64,000 bases of DNA from Shewanella sp. c952 (GTDB taxonomy: Bacteria; Pseudomonadota; Gammaproteobacteria; Enterobacterales; Shewanellaceae), in the NCBI RefSeq assembly GCF_019654975.1, contig NZ_BPEW01000004.1:62001-126000 (forward strand). Reading direction: 5' to 3'. The translations under genes were made by a program, and so were the position numbers. Below are positions 17,496-25,448 of this stretch, one piece after another. Within the stretch, counting starts at the first letter, position 1, and each line of letters starts with the position of its first letter. Under the pieces are notes generated by a model, which was not told the origin of the DNA, ran no database searches, and was given only the letters and a program-made list of their open reading frames with translations.

Positions 17496-17768
17496 ATGGC
17501 AAAAGAAACATCAGATAGAACCACCATTGATCTGTTCGCAACAGAAAAACGACGTGGTCGTCCTCGTAGCAACCCACTGCCGCGGGACCAGCAACTAAAA
17601 ATTAATAAAAGAAATCAGATCCAACGCGACAGAGCGAACGGATTAAAGCGAATAGAGTTAAAGGTGTCACAAGATTTGTATGACGCCTTGAATGAACAGG
17701 CAATGGCCAGTAACATCAGCCGCAGTCAGTTAATAGAATCAATACTGCAAAAGTTAGTAAGTGATTAA
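17496..17768 (+). CDS. ybfE: YbfE-like LexA-regulated family protein (ribbon-helix-helix type)
   Basis: The chosen start at 17496 gives a 90-residue basic protein beginning MAKETSDRTTIDLFATEKRRGRPR. The frame stays open upstream to 17400, but that extension overlaps the DUF2788 gene and is not family-like. The C-terminal half (LKRIELKVSQDLYDALNEQA, then ISRSQLIESILQKL) looks like a ribbon-helix-helix DNA-binding fold, and the GRPRSNP stretch is AT-hook-like. E. coli YbfE is annotated as LexA-regulated. I see no clear CTGT-N8-ACAG LexA box in the short upstream region here. Confidence 0.75.
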   Translation: MAKETSDRTTIDLFATEKRRGRPRSNPLPRDQQLKINKRNQIQRDRANGLKRIELKVSQDLYDALNEQAMASNISRSQLIESILQKLVSD

Positions 17769-17821
17769 AGGCTTTTGCAGCATAAATACCTTAAAGTGAA
17801 CTAGATATTAAAGGAACAACA

Positions 17822-18349
17822 ATGGCTACAGTAGGTCTTTTTTTCGGGTCTGACACAGGCAACACCGAAGCCGTCGCCAAAATGATCCAGAAAAAACTGG
17901 GTAAGAAAATGGTTGAGGTGAAAGATATCGCCAAAAGTACCAAAGAACAGATAGCAGATTATGATCTGCTTCTTTTCGGGATCCCAACATGGTATTACGG
18001 TGAAGCACAGTGTGATTGGGATGATTTTTTCCCAGAACTTGAGCAAGTCAACTTTGAAGATAAGCTAGTCGCTATTTTCGGTTGTGGCGATCAAGAGGAT
18101 TACGCTGAATACTTCCTTGATGCGATGGGCATGGTTAATGAGATTGTTGAAGGTCGCGGCGGTATCGTTATCGGTCACTGGCCAACAGAAGGCTATGATT
18201 TTGAAGCGTCTAAAGGTTTAGTTGATGACAAACATTTTGTCGGACTAGGCATTGACGAAGACCGTCAACCAGAACTAACTGAAGAGCGTGTAGATGCTTG
18301 GGTCAAGCAGATCTACGAAGAGATGTGCTTAGCAGAATTAGAAGATTAA
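17822..18349 (+). CDS. fldA: Flavodoxin I
   Basis: A 175-residue long-chain flavodoxin, an FMN electron carrier for reactions such as radical-SAM enzyme activation. The FMN phosphate loop is GSDTGNTEAVA near the N-terminus. The isoalloxazine-flanking loops appear as PTWYYGEAQCDWDDF and FGCGDQEDYAEYF. The long-chain insertion (about 120-140) is present. An AAAGGA ribosome site precedes the ATG. The gene order ybfF-DUF2788-ybfE-fldA resembles the E. coli fldA neighbourhood, although no fur gene follows here. Confidence 0.95.
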   Translation: MATVGLFFGSDTGNTEAVAKMIQKKLGKKMVEVKDIAKSTKEQIADYDLLLFGIPTWYYGEAQCDWDDFFPELEQVNFEDKLVAIFGCGDQEDYAEYFLDAMGMVNEIVEGRGGIVIGHWPTEGYDFEASKGLVDDKHFVGLGIDEDRQPELTEERVDAWVKQIYEEMCLAELED

Positions 18350-18380
18350 TAGTCCATTAGGATTACTAAGCTTTAAAACA

Positions 18381-18405
18381 AAAACGGCATTTATGCCGTT
18401 TTTTG
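18381..18405 (+). terminator. Terminator of fldA
   Basis: Hairpin AAAACGGCAT / ATGCCGTTTT with a two-base loop and a following T-run, 32 bp past the fldA stop. Confidence 0.85.
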
Positions 18406-18447
18406 TGTTTATAGTGATCATAAAAGATTTTTAGGTAGCAAGTAGTA

Positions 18448-19653
18448 ATGACAAGTATGGTAGAAGCCGAAAAGCCTTGGGCGAACTGGGATATCTTTTG
18501 TGCCGTGATAGATAACTATGGCGACATAGGTGTTACTTGGCGTCTAGCCAAGCAACTCACAAATGAATACCAGTTAAACGTCACTCTGTGGGTCGATGAC
18601 TTAAAGAGCTTTTCCCATATACTACCTTCTCTCGACCTAGAGCTTGCCAGCCAAGTTCAGCATGGTGTAAAAATAAACCTCTGGAGTAAGCCGTTACCGG
18701 TTTGCTTTCGCTGCCCTGATGTCATTATTGAAGCGTTTGCCTGTAATTTACCTGACAATGTAGTGAAGATCATGCATGACCAGCATCAAGCCTTCAAAAA
18801 TGATCTTAGCGTGATCAAGGCGCCAGTTTGGTTAAACCTTGAGTATCTTAGTGCTGAATCTTGGGTGGAAGGATGTCATGGGCTACCGTCTATGCAAAAT
18901 AACGGTTTGAATAAGAGCTTCTATTTCCCAGGATTTACCGCAAAGACTGGCGGTTTGATATGTGAGAAAGACGTTCTTAATCAACGGCAAGAATGGCAAA
19001 GCAGTCCACATTATCGTAAGCAGTTGTTTGATAAACTGGGGCTTAAAGGTATCGCTAGTAACGATACCGTAATCAGTGTTTTTAGCTATGAAACGCCAGC
19101 GTTGCTAGCCTTATGCAATTTGTGGATGCTGAGCAATGCACCAGTTCACGTTCTTATTCCCAAGGGTCGCAGCCTAAATAGTTTACAGCCATTATTGCCT
19201 TGCTCTATTGAAGATCTTAAATCTGCACAACAGATAAAACACGGTAATCTAACCCTGCATATTTTGCCGATGACGGATCAACAAGGCTTTGATCAGCTGT
19301 TATGGAGTTGTGATTTTAATATTGTTCGCGGTGAAGACTCATTTTTACGTGCTCAATGGGCAGCAAAACCATTTATTTGGCATATCTATCCTCAAGAGGA
19401 TGATTATCATCTGGTGAAATTAGACGCATTTCTCGACTTGTACTGCAGTGAACTGACTAAAGATGCCAGCGAAGTATACCAAAACTTAAATATCGCATTT
19501 AATAAAAATAACCGAGAAAATACGCTACAAGCATGGAAAAACCTGACTTATGCCATGGCTGAGCTTTCTAAAAATGCAAAACAATGGCCAATTAACGCAT
19601 TAAATGATGCAGATCTTGCTTCTCGACTAGTTCAATTCGTCAAAAATAGCTAA
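18448..19653 (+). CDS. earP: Elongation factor P arginine 32 rhamnosyltransferase EarP
   Basis: A 401-residue GT-B glycosyltransferase (formerly DUF2331) that transfers L-rhamnose from dTDP-beta-L-rhamnose to Arg32 of EF-P. The family signature IDNYGDIGVTWRLAKQL lies near the N-terminus, and RGEDSFLRAQWAAKPFIWHI with QEDDYHLVKLDAFL forms the C-terminal nucleotide-sugar site. The substrate gene efp starts 46 bp downstream on the same strand, and the target arginine is present there. The dTDP-rhamnose synthesis genes (rmlABCD) are not in the window and must lie elsewhere. Confidence 0.95.
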   Translation: MTSMVEAEKPWANWDIFCAVIDNYGDIGVTWRLAKQLTNEYQLNVTLWVDDLKSFSHILPSLDLELASQVQHGVKINLWSKPLPVCFRCPDVIIEAFACNLPDNVVKIMHDQHQAFKNDLSVIKAPVWLNLEYLSAESWVEGCHGLPSMQNNGLNKSFYFPGFTAKTGGLICEKDVLNQRQEWQSSPHYRKQLFDKLGLKGIASNDTVISVFSYETPALLALCNLWMLSNAPVHVLIPKGRSLNSLQPLLPCSIEDLKSAQQIKHGNLTLHILPMTDQQGFDQLLWSCDFNIVRGEDSFLRAQWAAKPFIWHIYPQEDDYHLVKLDAFLDLYCSELTKDASEVYQNLNIAFNKNNRENTLQAWKNLTYAMAELSKNAKQWPINALNDADLASRLVQFVKNS

Positions 19654-19698
19654 GATACTGCGTTGAAATAGAAAAAACCTAAAATAGGAAATAGTGTA

Positions 19699-20259
19699 AT
19701 GAAAACTGCTCATGAAATCCGTCCTGGTAACGTGATCATGTTAGATGGCAACCCATGGGTTGTACTAAAGACAGAAACAACTCGCTCTGGCCGTAACGCA
19801 GCGATTGTAAAATTAAAGCTAAAGAACGTTTTACTTGATTCTACAACCGAAACATCGTTTAAGGGTGAAGACAAGTTAGATTCTATTATTCTAGAGCGTC
19901 TTGATTGTACTTATTCATACTTTGCAGATCCAATGTACGTCTTCATGGATGCTGAATATAACCAGTATGATGTTGAAGCGGAAAACTTGGGTGATGCAGC
20001 AGCTTATATTGTTGATGGCATGGAAGATATTTGCCAAGTAACATTCTACGAAGAAAAAGCTATCTCTGTAGAACTGCCAATTGTCGTTACCCGTGAAGTC
20101 ACTTACACAGAGCCTTCAGCACGTGGTGATACTTCAGGTAAAGTGATGAAGCCGGCGACTATTGCTGGTGGTAGCACATTAAGTGTTGCTGATTTCGTTA
20201 AAACTGGCGATTTTATCGAAATCGATACTCGCACAAACGAATTTAAGAAACGCGTTTAA
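19699..20259 (+). CDS. efp: Elongation factor P (arginine-32 type)
   Basis: A 186-residue translation factor with three beta-barrel domains that rescues ribosomes stalled at polyproline. The loop tip near the ribosomal peptidyl-transferase centre reads [11 protein letters not shown], placing Arg at position 32. This is the EarP-modified type, as opposed to the lysine of the EpmA/EpmB type. The C-terminal motif [16 protein letters not shown] is conserved. earP directly upstream supports the modification assignment. Confidence 0.97.
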   Translation: MKTAHEIRPGNVIMLDGNPWVVLKTETTRSGRNAAIVKLKLKNVLLDSTTETSFKGEDKLDSIILERLDCTYSYFADPMYVFMDAEYNQYDVEAENLGDAAAYIVDGMEDICQVTFYEEKAISVELPIVVTREVTYTEPSARGDTSGKVMKPATIAGGSTLSVADFVKTGDFIEIDTRTNEFKKRV

Positions 20260-20278
20260 CCTCAAACGTTTTTCATCT

Positions 20279-20304
20279 AAGCCAACCTTTATGGTTGGCT
20301 TTTT
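20279..20304 (+). terminator. Terminator of efp
   Basis: Hairpin GCCAACC / GGTTGGC with a TTTAT loop, followed by TTTTTATT, about 20 bp past the efp stop. Confidence 0.88.
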
Positions 20305-20596
20305 ATTATCTGTATTATGACCTACACATAGGAAGATTGTACTCATTACTGGTTTTGTGAAGTTAAACCATTAGTTAACATTGTCGACCACTCAGCATTA
20401 AACAGAGTATTACCCCGCCGATACAGGCCGCAGCAGAGCATACAACCAGCATCAGTTGACGTTCTCAGTGGATGCCGAACAAACACCTAATCTGTGTCAT
20501 ATTTAGCACTATCTTTGTAGGTTCATTTTAGTTATTGTTCATTCCATAATGTCGTTGAGACAATTAACTCATTTTAAAAGCATTTTCGAGGTTTCG
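20305..20596. other. Intergenic region upstream of alaA
   Basis: About 290 bp between the efp terminator and the chosen alaA start. I see no gene, hairpin or repeat here. It presumably holds the alaA promoter, but no convincing -35/-10 pair or operator stood out. Confidence 0.5.
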
Positions 20597-21811
20597 ATGC
20601 GCCCCATAATCAAATCCACCAAATTGGACTCTGTCTGCTACGATATCCGTGGCCCTGTGCATAAAGAAGCAAGAAGACTAGAGGATGAAGGTCATCGGAT
20701 CTTAAAGCTCAATATTGGTAACCCTGCCCCCTTCGGATTTGAAGCCCCTGAAGAGATCGTTCGTGATGTTATTTTAAACCTGCCAAGTGCTCAGGGATAT
20801 TGTGAATCAAAAGGACTCTTTTCAGCCAGAAAGGCGATCGTTCAGCATTATCAATCCCAAGGCATATTTGGTGTCGATATTGAAGATATCTATATCGGTA
20901 ACGGTGTATCAGAACTTATTGTGATGGCAATGCAAGGCCTACTTAACAGTGATGATGAAGTACTCATTCCCTCACCAGATTATCCGCTATGGACAGCCGC
21001 TGTGCACCTATCAGGTGGTAAAGCACAGCATTATCGCTGTGATGAAGAATCAGATTGGTTTCCTGATATTGATGACATAAAAAGTAAAATTACTCCGCGT
21101 ACGCGCGGGATTGTGCTAATCAATCCGAATAATCCAACCGGAGCTGTTTATTCAAAGGAACTGATCCTAGAAGTCATCGAGTTGTGCAGACAAAACGATA
21201 TGATTTTATTTAGTGATGAAATCTACGATAAAATTTTATACGATGACGCCGAGCACATTCCGTCAGCGAGTCTTTCGACTGACATTTTAACAGTTACTTT
21301 TAATGGTCTATCGAAAGTATACCGAGCTGCTGGTTTTCGAGTAGGTTGGATGATGCTTACCGGTAACTTAAAATCAGCAAAAAGCTATATCGAAGGCTTA
21401 GACATGTTAGCCTCAATGCGCTTGTGTGCCAATGTGCCTAATCAACATGCCATACAAACCGCTTTAGGTGGTTATCAAAGTATACAAGAGCTAGTGCAAC
21501 CAGGAGGACGCCTGCGCGTACAGCGGGACACTTGCGTTGAGATGCTAAACCAGATCCCTGGGATCAGCGTCGTAAAGCCAAAAGGCGCGCTCTATGCTTT
21601 TGCAAAGCTGGATCAGAAGAAATTCAATTTACGCGATGATGAGCGTTTAGTGCTTGATCTACTAAAAGAGAAAAAGATACTTTTAGTTCAAGGCACCGCA
21701 TTCAATTGGCCTGAACCTGATCACCTGCGAGTTGTATTTTTACCTTATAAAGATGAGTTGACCAAGGCGCTAGGTGAATTCGGTGAGTTTCTAGATGGTT
21801 ATAAGCAATAG
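20597..21811 (+). CDS. alaA: Alanine aminotransferase AlaA
   Basis: A 404-residue fold-type I PLP enzyme transferring an amino group between glutamate and pyruvate to make alanine. The start at 20597 (MRPIIKSTKLDSVCYDIRGP) matches the E. coli AlaA N-terminus and follows a GAGG ribosome site. The frame extends 16 codons upstream, but that part is not family-like. GNPAPFGFEAPEEI, NPNNPTGAVYS, SDEIYDKILYD and the PLP-lysine region NGLSKVYRAAGFRVGWM are all present. In E. coli alaA (yfbQ) also neighbours yfbR, as it does here. Confidence 0.95.
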   Translation: MRPIIKSTKLDSVCYDIRGPVHKEARRLEDEGHRILKLNIGNPAPFGFEAPEEIVRDVILNLPSAQGYCESKGLFSARKAIVQHYQSQGIFGVDIEDIYIGNGVSELIVMAMQGLLNSDDEVLIPSPDYPLWTAAVHLSGGKAQHYRCDEESDWFPDIDDIKSKITPRTRGIVLINPNNPTGAVYSKELILEVIELCRQNDMILFSDEIYDKILYDDAEHIPSASLSTDILTVTFNGLSKVYRAAGFRVGWMMLTGNLKSAKSYIEGLDMLASMRLCANVPNQHAIQTALGGYQSIQELVQPGGRLRVQRDTCVEMLNQIPGISVVKPKGALYAFAKLDQKKFNLRDDERLVLDLLKEKKILLVQGTAFNWPEPDHLRVVFLPYKDELTKALGEFGEFLDGYKQ

Positions 21812-21847
21812 CTTATCCATTTCGAGGGTGAGTCTACTATTAATAAT

Positions 21848-21871
21848 AAAACGACCTTAGGGTCGTTTTTT
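21848..21871 (+). terminator. Terminator of alaA
   Basis: Hairpin AAAACGACC / GGTCGTTTT with a TTAG loop and a T-run, 36 bp past the alaA stop. Confidence 0.85.
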
Positions 21872-21924
21872 ATTGAGGTGGTTATGATAATCTCAATAAG
21901 CTCTCACATGATGTAAGGAAACTA

Positions 21925-22512
21925 ATGAGCCATTTATTTGCCCACTTAGCTAGAATGAAATTAATTCAACGCTGGCCACTTATGTACAACGTAAGAACTG
22001 AGAATGTTCAAGAACACTCTCTTCAAGTCGCTATGGTAGCCCATTCACTTGCCATTATTAGCAACAAAAAATTTGATGGCAACTACGATCCGAACCAAGC
22101 TGCGACCATCGCAATCTTTCATGATGCAAGCGAAATACTGACTGGTGACCTGCCAACTCCAGTAAAATACTTTAATAAAGAAATTGAAGCCGAGTACAAA
22201 AAAATAGAAGCGATTGCAGAGCATCGTTTACTAGAGATGGTGCCCGAAGAGTTTAAGGAGGACTATCAAGCGCTGTTAACCAGTGAGTACGCAGATAGCC
22301 AATATAAAATGTTAGTAAAGTCTGCCGACACACTTTGTGCTTATTTAAAATGCCTAGAAGAACGTCGAGCTGGTAATACCGAATTTAATACCGCACAGAA
22401 GCGATTAGAACAGAGTCTTAAAAACGACCCTAATCCTGCGGTAAACTATTTCATTGAATGTTTCATCCCAAGCTTCACTCTCGATTTGGATGATATCAAC
22501 AAGTTGCTATAA
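21925..22512 (+). CDS. yfbR: 5'-deoxynucleotidase YfbR
   Basis: A 195-residue HD-domain phosphohydrolase that dephosphorylates deoxynucleoside 5'-monophosphates. HD motif residues are visible in [15 protein letters not shown] and [20 protein letters not shown], with the last metal ligand in [12 protein letters not shown]. Length matches E. coli YfbR (199). It is followed 19 bp later by a dGTPase-family gene, so two deoxynucleotide-degrading HD enzymes are made together, probably from one transcript. Confidence 0.94.
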   Translation: MSHLFAHLARMKLIQRWPLMYNVRTENVQEHSLQVAMVAHSLAIISNKKFDGNYDPNQAATIAIFHDASEILTGDLPTPVKYFNKEIEAEYKKIEAIAEHRLLEMVPEEFKEDYQALLTSEYADSQYKMLVKSADTLCAYLKCLEERRAGNTEFNTAQKRLEQSLKNDPNPAVNYFIECFIPSFTLDLDDINKLL

Positions 22513-22531
22513 GTCTTACAAAGGAAGTCGC

Positions 22532-23866
22532 ATGGATATTACACCTTGGCATGAGAGACGTTTGATTGAAGACAAACACAGACGAAACGATCATCGTAGT
22601 CCCTATCAACGAGATCGTGCTCGCATACTTCACTCAGCAGCCTTTAGACGGTTACAAGCTAAAACACAGGTGCTTGGTGTCGGCCTCAATGACTTTTATC
22701 GCACTCGATTGACTCATTCCCTTGAAGTTAGCCAGATTGGCACAGGGATCCGTGCTCAGCTTAAACAGAAACACCCAGAACAAGATGCATTACTTGATTC
22801 CATGAGCTTGATAGAATCTTTGTGCTTAGCCCACGATATTGGCCACCCGCCCTTTGGACATGGTGGTGAAGTGGCACTTAACTATATGATGCGCGATCAT
22901 GGCGGCTTTGAGGGTAACGGACAAACGTTTAGGATCTTGACCAGAATCGAACCCTATACTGAATATTACGGAATGAACCTCTGCCGACGTACATTGCTCG
23001 GTGTGCTCAAGTATCCAGCTCCTTATAGTTTGCTACAACGCAACCTTCCCCGCAAAGAAGTCAGTCATTTTAGACAGTTAAAGCCATCACAATGGCCACC
23101 CGTTAAAGGACTATTTGATGATGACCTCGAGATCTTAGACTGGGTATTAGCGCCATTAACTGAAGCAGATAAAGCACAGTTTCTTTCTCATCAGCTGGTA
23201 GAGGGTTCCGTTCACCGCAGGACCCAATACAAATCATTTGATTGTTCCATTATGGAACTGGCCGATGATATTGCTTATGCCGTTCATGATCTAGAAGACG
23301 CGATCGTTATGGGGATCGTTACCCGTGAGCAGTGGACTAAAGATGTGGAGAACAAGCTTAAACAAAGCAAAGATTGTTGGCTCAAAAATGAATTCACCAC
23401 AATAGGTGAAAGACTTTTCTCTAGTAAACACCATCTAAGAAAAGACGCCATTGGCACTTTGGTTAATGGTTTTGTAACAGCAATATCCATTACCGAAAAC
23501 ATAAAGTTTAGTGAGCCACTCTTAAGATATAATGCGGCATTGGAGAGTGATTTCAATGAAGCTCTGGAGATCCTAAAGCAGTTTGTTTATCAATATGTTA
23601 TTCGAAAACCTGAAATACAGATGCTTGAATATAAAGGCCAACAAATAGTTATGGAGCTGTTTGAAGCGTTTATATCAGATCCTGAAAGACTCCTGCCGAC
23701 AAACACTCAAGAACGCTGGAAAGAGGCGCAACACAAAGGGCTAAATTGTCACCGCGTAATAGCGGACTATATCTCAGGAATGACAGATGAATTTGCAGCA
23801 AGGCTGCATCAACACTTGTTCAGCCCAAAATCAGGTTCAATGATTGAATTAAACCGAGAACTTTAG
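22532..23866 (+). CDS. dgt: dGTPase family HD triphosphohydrolase (Dgt-like)
   Basis: A 444-residue HD-domain enzyme that probably releases triphosphate from dGTP or other dNTPs. The start at 22532 ([22 protein letters not shown]) follows AAGGAAG. The frame is open further upstream only because it overlaps yfbR. The signature [25 protein letters not shown] and [15 protein letters not shown] holds the HD metal site. [13 protein letters not shown] adds another ligand. It is shorter than E. coli Dgt (505) and resembles the type 2 group. It pairs with yfbR. Roles in nucleotide-pool control and, for some relatives, defence against phage are known; neither is shown here. Confidence 0.9.
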   Translation: MDITPWHERRLIEDKHRRNDHRSPYQRDRARILHSAAFRRLQAKTQVLGVGLNDFYRTRLTHSLEVSQIGTGIRAQLKQKHPEQDALLDSMSLIESLCLAHDIGHPPFGHGGEVALNYMMRDHGGFEGNGQTFRILTRIEPYTEYYGMNLCRRTLLGVLKYPAPYSLLQRNLPRKEVSHFRQLKPSQWPPVKGLFDDDLEILDWVLAPLTEADKAQFLSHQLVEGSVHRRTQYKSFDCSIMELADDIAYAVHDLEDAIVMGIVTREQWTKDVENKLKQSKDCWLKNEFTTIGERLFSSKHHLRKDAIGTLVNGFVTAISITENIKFSEPLLRYNAALESDFNEALEILKQFVYQYVIRKPEIQMLEYKGQQIVMELFEAFISDPERLLPTNTQERWKEAQHKGLNCHRVIADYISGMTDEFAARLHQHLFSPKSGSMIELNREL

Positions 23867-23873
23867 TGAGTTA

Positions 23874-24150
23874 TACCAATCAGTATAAGTAGTTGATCTA
23901 CTCAGAGTGTTTTTGGCGAACTAATTCAAGGCGGACTAATTCAAAGTGAGTAATGACACAATGGTTATTCCCTTATGAGTTTATTCAACGCAGAAGTAGG
24001 AAGCCAAATACACTCCTTACAGGCGAGTTTTAGAGGCTTTGATGCTGTGTTAATGAACTTGAATGTAGAATAACTATGTTCTTCATTCATTGCCTTACCT
24101 CAAAGTCGCTAAACTCTCGCTGAGCGATCAAATCTTTATACTGATTGGTA
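23874..24150. repeat. MITE-like element A with 15-bp perfect terminal inverted repeats
   Basis: A 277-bp non-coding segment bounded by TACCAATCAGTATAA at the left and its exact complement TTATACTGATTGGTA at the right. It is flanked by TTA on both sides (23871-23873 and 24151-24153), a candidate 3-bp target duplication. The inverted symmetry continues imperfectly inward: TTGATC and TCAG on the left face CTGAGCGATCAA on the right. A second internal pair surrounds ATGGTTATTCC (23961 onward) and AGAATAACTAT (about 24068). No open frame of note is inside. It follows dgt by 7 bp. Confidence 0.85.
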
Positions 24151-24172
24151 TTAACCTTCTTAAACCGAGCAG

Positions 24173-24442
24173 GTATATACCCGTTCTACTTGAAGGTGCT
24201 CGTTTCAGAGGCATTGTGCCTGTTCAATTCTAGGCGCATTAATGTAGAAATGGTTATTCCCTTTTAAATTAGTGCAACAACGAAGTGGGCTGGCACAAAG
24301 CCTTCTGCGATGGGCTTTACTGGACTTTACTCAGTGTTATTGATTTTACCAAGGGAATGACCATTCGTGGCAATCAATGCCGTGATTAAAGTCCATTAAA
24401 TTCCCACTGAATCCTGCACCTTCAGGTAGAACGGGTATATAC
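24173..24442. repeat. MITE-like element B with 27-bp terminal inverted repeats
   Basis: A 270-bp non-coding segment whose left end (24173-24199, GTATATACCCGTTCTACTTG...) is complementary to the right end (24416-24442) over 27 bp with one mismatch. A second inverted pair lies inside: AATGGTTATTCCCTT (24249-24263) against AAGGGAATGACCATT (24351-24365), also one mismatch. The whole element can fold into a long hairpin. It begins 22 bp after element A and has different ends, but shares the AATGGTTATTCCCTT core and a following CAAC...GAAGT.GG stretch with it. It carries no transposase. Confidence 0.85.
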
Positions 24443-24466
24443 AAAAAAGGCACCTAACGGTGCCTT
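24443..24466 (-). terminator. Terminator of marC
   Basis: Hairpin AAGGCACC / GGTGCCTT with a four-base loop, followed on the minus strand by a U-run (24443-24448). It abuts the right end of element B. Confidence 0.85.
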
Positions 24467-24486
24467 ACTTATTTAATTAGAACCCG

Positions 24487-25119
24487 TTAAGCCATCACAC
24501 CGGGGAATAGACCTTTAATTCCGGCGCCAATGACTTCGATGCCAATCGAAAGCATCAGCAAGCCCATTAGACGTGTGATGACGTTAATACCTGTGTTACC
24601 CAGCACTTTAAAAATAAGTGGCGCCATTCTAAATAGTGAAAAACTTAACAACCCAAATAGGATCACCGTAATAGACATGCCAATAAGGTTCTCTAAGTTA
24701 TTGTGCTCAGCCGCTGAAACAATGACCGAACTAATAGCGCCAGGCCCCGCCATTAATGGTAGCGCTAACGGCACAACAGCAACCGATTCCATTCCCGATG
24801 CTTCACGGTCTTCCTCTTTATTACGCTTAACCTCACCTAATTTGCCTTGTAACATCGACATAGCAATAATACAAATAAGTGAGCCGCCAGCTATTCTAAA
24901 GGCCGATAGAGAGATACTGAATAAATTTAATATATGTTGGCCAGCAAAAATAGTCACTAGCAAGATCACAACAACCGCAAAATTGGCGATTTTACCGGTT
25001 TGATTACGTTCAACTTCAGTTTGGTGGCTAGTTAAACTCACAAACACAGGCAACAATCCAAATGGATTGATGATCGCAATTAACCCTAAGAAAAACTTTA
25101 CATAAAGAGTTAAATCCAA
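24487..25119 (-). CDS. MarC/YchE family integral membrane protein
   Basis: A 210-residue membrane protein of the MarC family with about six hydrophobic helices. It begins MDLTLYVKFFLGLIAIINPFGLLPVF, and INPFG is characteristic of MarC proteins. GGSLICIIAMSMLQGK and VPLALPLMAGPGAIS are also family-typical. E. coli MarC was once linked to multidrug resistance but that was not upheld, and function remains unknown. It is divergent from adhE, as is ychE/adhE clustering in E. coli, so it is most likely the YchE-type member. Confidence 0.88.
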   Translation of the reverse strand: MDLTLYVKFFLGLIAIINPFGLLPVFVSLTSHQTEVERNQTGKIANFAVVVILLVTIFAGQHILNLFSISLSAFRIAGGSLICIIAMSMLQGKLGEVKRNKEEDREASGMESVAVVPLALPLMAGPGAISSVIVSAAEHNNLENLIGMSITVILFGLLSFSLFRMAPLIFKVLGNTGINVITRLMGLLMLSIGIEVIGAGIKGLFPGVMA

Positions 25120-25448
25120 CGTCTCGTCCTCTGCGCCTTAGCGCCTCTATAATAAGCAATAAAAAAGTTGCGCTACTCTAACGCAACTAGTCGAAATCCA
25201 AAAATGAGTTTTTCTAACCGAAATCACAACTTTGAATAAATTTTATTAATCGATTTTCAAAGTAAATTTTTACAAAAACGTAACACACTGTTGCTAAGAT
25301 AGTTATTTTATTACAGATAGCAACATTTTTGCGGACTTGATCACGGTGAAAAGACTCATTTGAGTGTAATTTTTCTTCATGGATGCAGAACAAACACTGA
25401 AAATGGTTAGCAAAATAAGTTTTGCTAAATTTTTTTAGGACACACACT
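25120..25448. other. A/T-rich intergenic region between marC and adhE
   Basis: About 330 bp of A/T-rich DNA that must hold the divergent promoters of marC and adhE. adhE is usually controlled by redox and carbon state, but I found no clean CRP, FNR or ArcA-like palindrome here. Short frames in it have no ribosome site or recognisable product. Confidence 0.5.

Noticed and set aside
20549..20596. Upstream extension of alaA
   Set aside because: The extra 16 codons are not conserved in AlaA, and the downstream ATG has a ribosome site and matches the known N-terminus.
24530..25003. 157-residue frame antisense to marC
   Set aside because: It is the shadow of a membrane-protein gene on the other strand; no independent support.
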